From the NCBI RefSeq assembly GCF_000237925.1, contig NW_017386148.1:1-64000 (forward strand): 64,000 nucleotides of DNA, read 5' to 3'. The position numbers were made by a program, and so were the translations under genes. Positions 55,060 through 64,000 of this stretch are shown here, in pieces. This stretch comes from Schistosoma mansoni. Its lineage: Eukaryota; Platyhelminthes; Trematoda; Strigeidida; Schistosomatidae. A model generated the notes under the pieces. That model ran no database searches. It had not been told where the DNA came from and saw only the letters and a list, made by a program, of their open reading frames with translations. Positions within the stretch are counted from its first letter, which is position 1. Each line of letters opens with the position of its first letter.

Positions 55060-56310
55060 TTGGAAAAGCAAATGCAATAAAACGCTGCAAGTAGATCTAG
55101 AAAAAGTGCAACAACAACCTTTGTAGTTCTGACAATATACGAAAATCAGTTTTCACAAACTGCAGTCGGGGAGTTAAAGCGACTGTCCTTATACATCGAT
55201 CACAGAACAAGAAGGCACCCATGGATTCCCGGTTTAATTACGAGAGTTCATCCTAATTGATAGAGTAGAAGCCATGGGTGATGACTTCGTGACTATTTTC
55301 ACTCACAAGCCTCCTATCAATATAGGACTAGCCCCAAAAACTCGCCGAATCGGTCACTCATTGTGGACTTCTAATAGAACGAGTTACCAAAAAGACTAAG
55401 CTCTCTAAACAAAAAAATCAGAACCGAATACTTTATACTCCTGGCTTTGTTCTAGGTCTTTTACTTTGATACTTTATGTAAATAAATTCCCGCGTATTGT
55501 AAGGTCTCTGATGCTACTTTACTCTGGTGATGTCAAAATGTGACGAAAAGTGTCTGAGTGTACCGATGCTTGTGAATTTCAGGCCGATCTAAACGTTATG
55601 GCAAGCTGGTATAAATTTTGGTCAATGCCCAATCAACACAGTCATGTTTCTGCATTTATGTTGGACACATGTAAATAACGAAACATGGGGAAAACATCAG
55701 TGTCCTTAGTCCTGTATTATAACCATCTGGGAGCAATAGTGAGTCACAATCTTCGGACCACATCATACTGCCGTGCAATTGTGTCTGACGTGTTGAGAAC
55801 CATGGGGGCATCAAGACAAACATTTACCAAGTTGGATACAAACATGTTCGCCATGGTATATATAGCCCTAGTGAGATCCAAACCTGAAGATTTTTCATGC
55901 TCCAAGACCCTGTTTAACTGACTCGGACATCTTGAAAAAGGTATGGAGGATAAATATCCGTGCGATTCCGGAATTCTAAAGCTTACCATACACAGTAGGG
56001 GTTGAGGATTTAGGTCTGATTTTGATGTATGGGATACTAAAAATGATTCTAGACCTGATATACCCTCTTTTTTGCAACTAGGTCAGAACAACTCATAGGA
56101 TAGATGAGAGCAAGTTCAAAAGTTAAGAAAGAAAAAAATTCCTGTGGGTTTCATGTTTTTTATCCAAGTAATCAACTTTTAGGATCTACTACTGAAATAA
56201 AAGATATTCACACCTTTAATTGACTTATTCAAAAGAAGCTTAGATACATCGAAGGGACTAACGGACCATCGGTTTTGTCCTCAATACAAAAATCTGAATC
56301 TAGATAGCCT
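55060..56310 (+). mobile_element. Degenerate CR1-like (SR1-type) LINE fragment
   Basis: The plus-strand translation shows remains of the C-terminal half of a CR1-type reverse transcriptase. An EFQADLNVMASWYKFW-like stretch lies near 55580-55630. LGAIVSHNLRTTSYCRAIVS (about 55729-55790) is the usual 'lGv.vs..L....HC' block, followed by MGASRQTFTKLDTNMFAMVY. Several frames and stops interrupt it, so it is dead. It lies upstream of PDCD10 in the same orientation. Confidence 0.6.
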
Positions 56311-56629
56311 ACCCATTTCTAAAGGGTTTTCATCATAAGTCTCAAATATTTTTCACTGCTGATGGTCTTATAGTTATTTATCCTTAATATATTAGTGTCT
56401 GTGTTTTGAACAGGTTTTTGTATTGTGTTTATTCAATGTTCACGGTTTAATACTTGGTAACTTTCTCGAATTATATCCCAAAATGTAAAATTTTACTTGC
56501 TGATGGGTTTGCTTTGTGAAGTCTCAAGTGAGGATCTTGCTATTTTTGTCCTTAGGGTATAATGGACTGGTTTCAAGCATTTACTGGTTTCTAAAGAAAT
56601 TTGTATTTTACTCAGCACTTACTTTTGTG

Positions 56630-56646
56630 TACTTGCTTACAGGAAT
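56630..56646 (+). promoter_or_regulatory. 3' splice site just before the PDCD10 start (cis or spliced-leader acceptor)
   Basis: GTACTTGCTTACAG ends at 56641-56642, only four bases before the ATG at 56647. It is either the acceptor of a 5'-UTR intron or a spliced-leader trans-splicing site, which schistosomes use. The sequence cannot distinguish these. Confidence 0.45.
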
Positions 56647-57553
56647 ATGGCTGGAAGTAGGTGGCCGGCTGCAATGGCTCCTACTAACAGAGTCGGTAAT
56701 GCTTCTCGAACAAAACAAGTTATTTTCGAACCTACGTTTGCCAAAGTATGTCTTTATCGTATGGGATATAGATTTTGTTAAGATGGAAAAAGAGAATTAC
56801 GCTTTAACTCAGCGACTAAAGGAAGCTTTCTATAAGGTAAGTTTGAATTAAGATACAAAGTCGTGCATATATTAGGTTGAGAAGCGATATCCTGGTTTCA
56901 GTAAAGATTTCATGATTGGCTTGCTTCAACGGATGGGAGTCGATAGTGAAATTGACGTGACTGAAACGTGTTTACGGATTGCTGCTCTTCAAGAATGTGG
57001 TATTGTCTTTGATATTGTTTAGATCGCATGTAATTTTAGATAATTCAAGGACGTCAAGAAATCCTAGAGTTTTGGAGTTGGAACTTACGGCTAAGACACT
57101 AAAAACTATTCTTAGTAGCATACCTGATGAAATTATAGACCGCAGAGCATTTATAGAAGTCATCAAGTAATTTAATTATTCAACGAAAGTTATTTACTTA
57201 GAGGTATAGCAGATGCAATAAAGATGTTGTTAGCTGCTGTGGGTGCGTTTTATGACACGTTACCACCGGGAACACAAAAGAAATGTCTCGAAGATCAAAA
57301 ACGAAAATTTATCACCTACTGTCGTAAATTCAGTGATACTTTGAAGCAGTACTTTAGGAACAACGAGTTAGTGTGGAATTATTTATCTAAAAATTCGATT
57401 CTTGCTGTTTCTTGTATTTCGGTAGCCATCAAAAGTAAACTTAATAAGTATGAAAAACGGCTTCCCTCACAAATGTTTGGTAGAGCTACCGTAGGTATGA
57501 TACTCATCCTAAGCTGTTTATCACTTCACTTTCTAATTAGACATTCCACTTAG
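56647..57553 (+). CDS. PDCD10: Programmed cell death protein 10 / CCM3 orthologue
   Basis: Five exons: 56647-56745, 56783-56836, 56876-56999, 57040-57166, 57202-57553; about 251 aa. PDCD10 is a small scaffold that dimerises through its N-terminal helices. Through them it binds germinal-centre kinases III (MST3/MST4/STK25 type), and its C-terminal FAT-homology bundle binds striatin (STRIPAK) and CCM2. The N-terminal part reads EKENYALTQRLKEAFYK and VEKRYPGFSKDFMIGLLQR. The spacing from CLRIAA to AKTLKTILSSIPDEIIDR equals that of human PDCD10. KRKFITYCRKFSDTLKQYF matches human KKEFVKYSKSFSDTLKTYF. Introns are 37, 39, 40 and 35 nt. The family is about 212 aa. Here the last 30 or so residues after LNKYEKRL are hydrophobic (VGMILILSCLSLHFLI) and look like read-through into an intron, so the 3' end is uncertain. 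Confidence 0.88.
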
Positions 57554-58195
57554 TTCGACTTCTAAATTTTATTTAAAGTAGTGTACTGACAAGCTAAAGC
57601 TTCTTCTTGTTCCTATTCATTGTTGTCAGTTATTCAGTTTTTTCGTACTTAACAAATCTTTAGTCTCACTACACGCTGTTTATTCCACTATCTTTCTTCC
57701 TCATCGTCCTCTTGTTTCAGATGTAATATATTGACTTTGTCTAACCGGTAATTGGGATTAGTGGTGTTGTAATTCAACATGCTAAGCATTCAACATTTAA
57801 CCTATGCTTGATGTGTCTAAAATCTGCCTTAAATAATTCAACTAAAGCAGTCAGGTTATGGATCATACCGTAAATTCATGAAAACCTGATAGATGAATAT
57901 ATTCTAAATTGTATTGGATTACTTACACATTGCCATCTATTTTCATCCATATATTGACCTTTGTTTTATGAGGTTAAATTTATATCAGTCCGATGAATGT
58001 TGACAAGTTCTATCGAGACAAACTATGTCATGTAGGGGTTAAAACAGGTCTCAGGGTGTTGATCAGATACCTGTTAATCCTATTTGCTCACCGAGAACAT
58101 TAAGTTTGGGGTCTACTTATGCCATACGGTTGCCCAAGTCGAAGTAGACGGAACGGATCTCGGACCTGTGACTTAGTGTCTGAAATGCCTTAACT
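57554..58195. other. Downstream of PDCD10; unassigned
   Basis: Contains the 3' UTR of PDCD10, or possibly a further terminal exon. No recognised repeat until the element-X head at 58196. Confidence 0.4.
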
Positions 58196-58264
58196 TTATT
58201 TATTTATTTATTTAAACACATATATATTGGTACAAAAGGGCACCAGATACATATGCGCCACACA
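58196..58264 (+). repeat. Element X, head half (left flank of an SR2 insertion)
   Basis: TTTATTTATTTAAACACATA, ATTGGTACAAAAGGGCACC and ATATGCGCCACACAAA, ending where the minus-strand SR2 element begins. The missing body half resumes at about 61650 on the other side of SR2. Confidence 0.75.
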
Positions 58265-61200
58265 AAATAATGAAAGTAGGAAGAGAAGGGATGAAAAGAT
58301 AAGGCGGACTGAAGTGTACAACCAGAAGACTCTTTCAGTTAAGAAAGTTAGAACCACTCTTTATGTAGAAAGTAAAAGAAGGTTGCAGCAGGATCGCCAC
58401 TGGCTTCTATTCTGAGCCATATCTGATAACGTCTCTAGCCACTGTGTTGCACCATCTCTCGGACCCCAACCAGGGAGTCGTGAAGGACCAACAGAAGCTA
58501 GCCCTTTGCAGCTTTCTTTCATGCCACGACACCATGTCATACACTGACCACCTCTCCGCTTTTTCCAACCAGTCCTAGAGTCGGCAAATAATGCACGACG
58601 TGGAAGTCTCTGGGACGACATTCGTAAAACATGTCCAAGCCACAGAAGTCGGTGTTTCAAGATGGTGACACCAATTGAATTGTCGTCTCTGCGCCCGAAC
58701 ACACGATGTCGAACCTCTGCATTACTAACGTGGTGTTGCCACTGTATGTCAGCAATCCTTCGGAGACAACGACGATCGAACACAGAGAGTCGTCTGACAT
58801 CCTCAACTCGGAGAGGCCAGGTTTCACAAACATAGAGCAAAACTGCTCTCACCGACGCGTTGTAGATCCGACCTTTTACAGCCAGACTAACATCACGAAG
58901 GCGCCAAAGATGGCCCAGATTGGCATAAGCCGCTCTGGCTTTCCTTATACGTGCATGAATCTCATCACTCACGCCACCACCAGCACTTATATAGCTACCT
59001 AGATACACGAACTTCTCAACTACTTCAATCTGCTCACCATCCAGGGTGAGTACAGGATGAGAATCCTGCCAGTCTGGTAGGAGTACTTTGCACTTTGAAG
59101 GTGCAAAGCACATGCCATACCTGCGGACACTGATTGCCAACTGATTAAGTGCGGATTGCATGCCTTGGGCATTATCACACAGTAAGACAATATCATCCGC
59201 ATACTCGAGGTCGAGAAGTCGTTCTCCAGGCAACAGATCCACACCGCCATTACTTACATCCATCAGAGCTGTTTCCAGGATGTCGTCGATGGCAAAGTTG
59301 AAGAGGAATGGTGAGATTGGGCAACCCTGCCTAACCCCACTGCTCGAATGGAACAAGGGAGAAAGGTGGTTGTATGCCCTCACTCTGCCTGAGGTGTTCG
59401 TATACAGGGCCTTTAAGATGTTCATGAACTTCTCAGGCACACCCTTCTTCAATAGACAATCCCAGAGAACAGTCCTGTCCAACGAATCGAAGGCAGCCCT
59501 GATATCAAGAAACACTACGATTGTTGGCCTGCGATAAGTATGACGGTGTTCTAACATTTGGCGGAGGGTGAAGATGTGATCAATGCATCCTCGACCAGAA
59601 CGAAAACCAGCCTGCTCCTCGCGAGTCAATCGTTCTCGGGTTTTAAACAGCCTACGAAGAATGATAGAAGCCAATAGTTTTGACGCAATCGGAAGTAGAC
59701 TTATCCCCCGATAGTTATTACAGGAACAACGTGAACCCTTTTTAAAGATAGGGACGACTATCGACTCATTCCATGATGTTGGAACACTTTCTTGCTCCCA
59801 AACCTTTGCAAACAACACCGTCAGTTCCATAGCCAGAAAGTCACCACCATCTTTAAAAAGAGCCGGAGGTAAGTCGTCTGGGCCAGGTGATTTGTAGCGC
59901 TTGAAGAGTTGGAGTTCCTTGCAGACTTCCGCCTCGTTTGGTGGATCAGTCGTCACCGGCCATGGGGGGCAGGACAAACTGGTTGATGTTGCCGGAGCAG
60001 CAGGCCAGTTGAACTGCCCTTCGAAAAATTCCGCCCATCGTCCAAGACGTCGAGAGATGTTAGTGATTGGCATCCCATCATCCTCGTAGATTGTTTCACT
60101 CACACCAGACTTCTTGCTGCCAGTGGCTCGGATGAGTTGGAAGAGCTTCTGGCAGTTACCAGATGCAGCTGCTGCTTCCATCTCATTAGCACGCTCCGAC
60201 CACCAGGCTTCTCGGTCCCTACGCAAGCTTTGCCCAATTTCATTACGTAACAGCCTTCGTTTGTGGTCAAACTCACGGTCACCCGGAGTAGACCGACGGG
60301 CTTCCATCAGTTGTAAGGAGCCAGAAGAAACCCAGTGCTTGTAAGCGGGACGTTTCGCGAAGCCGCAAGCGGCTTTACTCGCCATTTTCATGGCGTCATG
60401 AAGATGCAACCAATGCTCATCTATACTTTTCGGTGGGATGGTAGCTAGCCTAGAAGCTAGCTCCGCTCGATACTTACTTGCAACAGAAGTTGCAGCCAGT
60501 TTACTAACATCGATCCGTTGATGGCGGTCAATCCTTCGGCCACTGAAAAGTAAGGTGAGATTGGCGCAGACCAGGGCATGATCAGACTCCAGATAGGTAC
60601 TCCAAAAGGAGCGGCAGTCTTGTACACAACCACGCCAGCGGTAGCTGATCGCGATGTGATCAATCTGAGTCCAGGCTTGGGATGCAGAGGGAGGACGCCA
60701 GGTGGCACACCGGCGATGACTGTGCCGGAAGTTATTGCTAGCCAGAAACAGGTGGACTGCGCACAGTTGCAGCAAACGGTCCCCGTTATCTGTCCTGCGA
60801 CCAACAAGTCCCCATCGGCCACCTAAACGACTCTCTTCTGTGCCTAGACGCCCGACCTGAGCATTCAAGTCTCCGGCTAATACTACAATATCTGTCGAAC
60901 GCGCTTTCTGGAGAAGAACTGTTAACTGGTGGTAAAACTCATCCTTGATTGCATCCGGGCTGCAATCTGTCGGGGCATAGGCGGAGATGACGAAAAGACA
61001 CCGTTTTTCACGCCGATTTCTTCTCACTTTGATGGAACTTTCTAATCTAACAGCACATAACCGACTGTTAATGGGGATCCAATCGATTAGTGCTGCCTCA
61101 GCCCTAGCGCTTAGTGCAACACCAACGCCTGCAAGACCGGATGAAGATGCCACAGAGTCCCCGGATAAGCGCACGTGAAACAAGCTTTTCGAGGCGACAG

Positions 61201-61545
61201 ATGGAGAGCGGATTTGTAGTACTTCACTAGAGTCTTGAATATGGGTCTCGGATAGACAACAAACATCAACATTAAGACCTTCCAAAGACATAGCCAGCCC
61301 TATCTGTTGTCCGATCTGCATTAGTGTGCGAACGTTGAAGGAAGCCAGCTTGAACGGCGTACGTGGTTTCAGAATGACTGCTTCAGTATTCGTAATCGGT
61401 GGAAGCATTCACTTTCAACCAGACAGTTGACTGGAGATCGTTTAGATAGGACAGAGTTTCCACCATGAGCGAGCTACTGCATAAGTTGGAAAGGAAGGAT
61501 ACACAATTTGGGAATAAAGGGAGTGAAAAAGCGACGTAGTAAATA
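58265..61545 (-). mobile_element. SR2-like RTE-clade LINE, coding-intact copy
   Basis: Includes a 5' leader of about 140 bp (to about 61545), one uninterrupted ORF (58361-61408) and a short 3' region. SR2 of Schistosoma mansoni belongs to the RTE lineage and moves by target-primed reverse transcription. The element is inserted between the two halves of element X (58196-58264 and 61650-62095). An ATA/AAT microsatellite lies just beyond the 5' end (61543-61596). An open frame of full length with all catalytic motifs suggests a young insertion. Confidence 0.85.
58361..61408 (-). CDS. SR2-like endonuclease-reverse transcriptase (1015 aa)
   Basis: A single ORF from ATG 61408. The N-terminal apurinic-type endonuclease domain shows LASFNVRTL (Asn about 25), CLSETHI, FVISAYAPTD, LAGDLNAQVG and QIDHIAIS, all expected catalytic signatures. 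The reverse transcriptase follows: GPDDLPPALFKDGG, IVVPIFKKG, RGISLLPIASK, motif A FLDIRAAFDSLDR (about 630), motif B SGVRQGCPISPFLFN, and motif C EYADDIVLL (about 735). The RTE C-terminal region follows (LGHLWRLRDVSLAVKGRIY, WPLRVEDVRRLSVFDRRCL, LLWLGHVLRM, RLPGWGPRDG). Length is typical of SR2 and RTE proteins (about 1000 aa) and no frame break is visible. It nicks target DNA and copies the element RNA there. The decayed relative at 6136-8062 starts with the same MLPP. Confidence 0.9.
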   Translation of the reverse strand: MLPPITNTEAVILKPRTPFKLASFNVRTLMQIGQQIGLAMSLEGLNVDVCCLSETHIQDSSEVLQIRSPSVASKSLFHVRLSGDSVASSSGLAGVGVALSARAEAALIDWIPINSRLCAVRLESSIKVRRNRREKRCLFVISAYAPTDCSPDAIKDEFYHQLTVLLQKARSTDIVVLAGDLNAQVGRLGTEESRLGGRWGLVGRRTDNGDRLLQLCAVHLFLASNNFRHSHRRCATWRPPSASQAWTQIDHIAISYRWRGCVQDCRSFWSTYLESDHALVCANLTLLFSGRRIDRHQRIDVSKLAATSVASKYRAELASRLATIPPKSIDEHWLHLHDAMKMASKAACGFAKRPAYKHWVSSGSLQLMEARRSTPGDREFDHKRRLLRNEIGQSLRRDREAWWSERANEMEAAAASGNCQKLFQLIRATGSKKSGVSETIYEDDGMPITNISRRLGRWAEFFEGQFNWPAAPATSTSLSCPPWPVTTDPPNEAEVCKELQLFKRYKSPGPDDLPPALFKDGGDFLAMELTVLFAKVWEQESVPTSWNESIVVPIFKKGSRCSCNNYRGISLLPIASKLLASIILRRLFKTRERLTREEQAGFRSGRGCIDHIFTLRQMLEHRHTYRRPTIVVFLDIRAAFDSLDRTVLWDCLLKKGVPEKFMNILKALYTNTSGRVRAYNHLSPLFHSSSGVRQGCPISPFLFNFAIDDILETALMDVSNGGVDLLPGERLLDLEYADDIVLLCDNAQGMQSALNQLAISVRRYGMCFAPSKCKVLLPDWQDSHPVLTLDGEQIEVVEKFVYLGSYISAGGGVSDEIHARIRKARAAYANLGHLWRLRDVSLAVKGRIYNASVRAVLLYVCETWPLRVEDVRRLSVFDRRCLRRIADIQWQHHVSNAEVRHRVFGRRDDNSIGVTILKHRLLWLGHVLRMSSQRLPRRALFADSRTGWKKRRGGQCMTWCRGMKESCKGLASVGPSRLPGWGPRDGATQWLETLSDMAQNRSQWRSCCNLLLLST

Positions 61546-61596
61546 ATAGTAATAATAATAATAATAATAATGGTAATAATAATCATAATAATAATG
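61543..61596. repeat. (AAT)n-type microsatellite at the SR2 5' border
   Basis: An imperfect trinucleotide run (AATAAT, with TGG and TCA interruptions), immediately outside the leader of the SR2 copy. Confidence 0.9.
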
Positions 61597-61649
61597 TAAA
61601 TTGTCTTTCTTCTATTAAGAACGAGAGCAGTGTAGTTAGTGTAGTGAGT

Positions 61650-62095
61650 CATTTCATGTCATTTGTGTGTGGGCTGTGATACTGCCCGGATGCCCAAACC
61701 GAAGCAGGTGGTTTTCTTAGGGGGCCACACCCCGAGCCTTTGACTTAAAGGTCTGATCCACAAGGCAGTGGAGCATCGTGAGGAGATACAGTCCCATGGT
61801 AGCCGGTGACCAACAACAGGTTCATTCGCCACTCGTTCCATCAGGATACTGGAGCCCATGTGCACCATTGGTTTGAAATCAGGGTTTTCCAACTCCCCTA
61901 GATGGACCCTCCGTGTCCGCCAACCCGGTTAAAGCGCCGGACATTCGCTTTTCGTCCTCTCAATTTCGTAAACAACAACCCCGCCACGAGAAGTCAGTGA
62001 GTAGGACTTCCCTGGCAGAGGCTATATATTCGCTGGCCATGTGAGAGCATTTCGAGAGGGAGAGTGGACTCTCCCCACTCTCGGCCGTACCAGGG
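61650..62095 (+). repeat. Element X, body half (right flank of an SR2 insertion)
   Basis: ATTTGTGTGTGGGCTGTGAT, CCGAGCCTTTGAC, AAGGCAGTGGAGCATCG, GTGCACCATTGGTTTG, GAGAGGGAGAGTGGACTCTC and CTCGGCCGTACCAGGGC, in the same order as the complete copy at 45526-46020. Together with 58196-58264 it makes one unit split by SR2. Confidence 0.75.
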
Positions 62096-63000
62096 CATCT
62101 TGGGGGCAATGCCTTAACTACTGAACTACGGCTCCGTTAACCTGTTAAATGGTTTCAGAATTACATCGGGAACAAGATTTTTAGCAGTTGTTTGTTGTAC
62201 GAAGCTTTTAAATAACTAGCAAATTAGTTTAAGGACTTCATTCTTGGTTCACTTCTGTTTTTGTTCACCAGCGACGCACTCAGTATTCTGTTCATGATTC
62301 TTTAAGATTTCGGAGTGTTGTGTTCTACGACTTTCATCAAGTACATTTCCTTATTTATTTATGCAGTTATTGGGTCGTCTTCAAGTTGTCTTGGGATTGT
62401 CGTAAAGGATTATCACATAACAGTTTACTATCATACCACGACTACAGTTATAAATCATAATGCTATGCTGTTATTTGTTTGATCTACTTGATGACTTCGT
62501 TTCATGTTTATTTGATTACTTCTTTCTTATCTACTACTTGGGTATGAACTTTACACCATAGACCTGGTATTCTAAAAAGTATCCACACTAATCCGGAGAT
62601 AGAGTATGGAAAATGTTTCTCTCTTCTGTATTTTTTTGGAAGTCGTACTTATATAAAATGGGTATACGGTTTTTCAAGTTTTATAGTTTTCGGCTCTATA
62701 CGGAATACTAAACTATTGTAAAAATATATATATATATATATATATATTATTATTATTATTATTATTATTATCAAGCAATGTGTTAAAATATATCGTTACT
62801 GATGTGTACGTTCAGTAATAAATTAGATGAATGATTTATTTAATTCACCTAAAACTTGGTATAACGACACCAGAATTATATAAACCACTCGAAAGGGAAT
62901 AAGGTGGAACACAAAATAAGTGAACTAAAATGGTATATAGAATATATAATTCAGTAAAAATACAACCAACAAAGACACCCAGTTTAGAAAATTCATCACA
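62096..63000. other. Unassigned intergenic DNA with microsatellite
   Basis: AT-rich, with a compound (TA)n(TTA)n repeat at 62724-62771. No gene is recognised. Confidence 0.45.
62724..62771. repeat. Compound (TA)n(TTA)n microsatellite
   Basis: About 11 TA units followed directly by about 8 TTA units. Confidence 0.95.
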
Positions 63001-63335
63001 TTTTTACGGATTATGTAAAAACACTTCATCAGGATTGCCATTGGTTTCTATTTTGCGCCATGTGGGATAGTTTCTCAAGAATTGAGTCGAACCATATTTA
63101 GAACCTGGACTAGGGACTCGTAGTGTCCCATATATCTACTTTCCACACAATGCTAAACTGACCACCTCTCCCCTTTTTTTTCTGCTCAATCCAAACGTTT
63201 TCGAATAATGCACAGAGTAGGAGCTCCTGTGATGATATTCTTAACACATCCTCAAGCCACCGACGTCAACGTCTTAAGATGGTGGCACTGGTAGTATTAT
63301 CGTCACTGCGCCTAAACACAAATCTCCACAGGTTT
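63001..63335 (-). mobile_element. Old SR2-family LINE 3' fragment
   Basis: Diverged match to the 3' end of the SR2 ORF at 58380-58690 (ATCAGGATTGCCATTGGTTT against CAGGATCGCCACTGGCTTCT, then ACCACCTCTCCCC, then GATGGTGGCACTGGTAGTAT). Frame is lost. Confidence 0.65.
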
Positions 63336-63382
63336 AAGACCCACAGCTACGTACTTCAGAACTGTTTCCAGAATATCGATTC

Positions 63383-64000
63383 AGTCAATCAGTCAGTCAG
63401 TTACAACGTAGAACTTCGTACGTACGTACATCAGTTCGAGTTGCCATACCACATTAGCATAGAGATGAAGTTGTCGATTCAAATCCCATATTGGTAGAAG
63501 TAGTAAGAGTATAAGTATTATGTGAAAGATAAGGGTTTGAAGATGTTATTGAAGGAGTATAATCCAGTGAAATAAATTTGGAAAGAGAAAAAGGATACGG
63601 ACATGAAGAATTCAGAAGATTAGAATTTGGTAGAACACAAAGAGTGTATGCACCTTCGCCATTGCAAACGATTTTGAGCCATGTCATTCAAGGTCTCTAA
63701 CCATCGGTTGCTATCATCTCGCGAATCCCAACCAGGTAGTCTACACCTACCAACACGGCCCAGTCCAATTGTCAGCGACTTCATGGATTTATGCCATGTT
63801 TTGGTCTAACCGCCCCTAGCTTTCTTCCAACCTGCTCCTACACCATAAAGCATTGCACGTCGGGGCGGTCGGTGGTTGGGCATACGTAACACATGTCCCA
63901 GCCATCTCAACTGATGAAGTTTCACTACTTCATCAATCGATTTACCATCCTTACCTAGTACTCGTTTCCTAACATCTGCATTACTTACCCGGTGGTCCCA
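63383..64000 (-). mobile_element. RTE-clade (Perere-3/SR3-like) LINE 3' end, continues beyond window
   Basis: The 3' UTR tail (63383-63615) is nearly identical to 54293-54505. It is followed on the minus strand by the C-terminal coding end (SLCSTKF-like end near 63620, then LPGWDSRDDSN and GHVLRMPNHRP near 63690-63910), running off the right edge. The open reading is interrupted, but the window shows too little to judge the copy as a whole. Confidence 0.75.

Noticed and set aside
59160-60826. Plus-strand ORFs at 59160-59537, 60114-60344 and 60578-60826
   Set aside because: They are antisense shadows of the intact SR2 ORF.
1-64000. CRISPR arrays, bacterial operons, rRNA or canonical tRNA genes
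   Set aside because: None seen. The tRNA-like boxes found are SINE heads, and the gene structure is clearly eukaryotic.

Overview
The window looks like a flatworm nuclear genome, most probably a schistosome (blood fluke). The evidence is AT-rich DNA, protein-coding genes whose first introns are only 28-48 nt and whose later introns are kilobases long, RTE-clade LINEs of the SR2 and Perere-3/SR3 kind, Penelope-like and CR1-like fragments, a Ty3/gypsy-type fossil, and tRNA-headed SINEs that carry schistosome-type hammerhead ribozymes. The species cannot be fixed from the sequence alone. Two 200-base N runs are assembly gaps (20672-20871 and 52083-52282).

Four host genes can be supported, with exon-intron structures worked out by hand. 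(1) A LUC7L3-type U1 snRNP-associated splicing factor lies on the minus strand (11881 to 10453, three exons). (2) A PTB-SH2 adaptor protein lies on the plus strand (13958 to 37230, ten exons, about 1117 aa). (3) A MAP kinase kinase 7/Hemipterous orthologue lies on the minus strand (47414 to 42068, eight exons, about 1006 aa with a tail of about 620 aa). (4) A PDCD10/CCM3 orthologue lies on the plus strand (56647 to 57553, five exons). Genes 1 and 2 are divergent and genes 2 and 3 convergent. Three of the four (receptor adaptor, JNK-pathway kinase kinase, STRIPAK/GCKIII scaffold) are signalling proteins, but nothing shows that they are co-regulated.

Layout: 1-10.4 kb is mostly unassigned DNA with SINE and RTE fragments. 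10.4-11.9 kb is LUC7L3. 12-13.9 kb is a gene-free divergent intergenic region. 14-37.2 kb is the PTB-SH2 gene, whose long introns hold RTE and Penelope debris, a divergent pair of hammerhead SINEs around gap 1, and an internally deleted RTE copy. 37.2-42 kb is gene-free. 42-47.4 kb is MKK7, with a dispersed repeat in its one long intron. 48.5-52.9 kb is a broken gypsy-type fossil interrupted by an inverted SINE pair with a 14-bp target duplication and gap 2. 54-56.4 kb holds RTE and CR1-like remnants. 56.6-57.6 kb is PDCD10. 58.2-62.1 kb is a coding-intact SR2-like LINE (1015-codon ORF) sitting inside another repeat. 63-64 kb holds further RTE 3' ends running off the window.

Gene calls rest on recognition of family motifs and on canonical GT/AG sites that restore frame across every junction. 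Nothing was confirmed by transcript data or database search.
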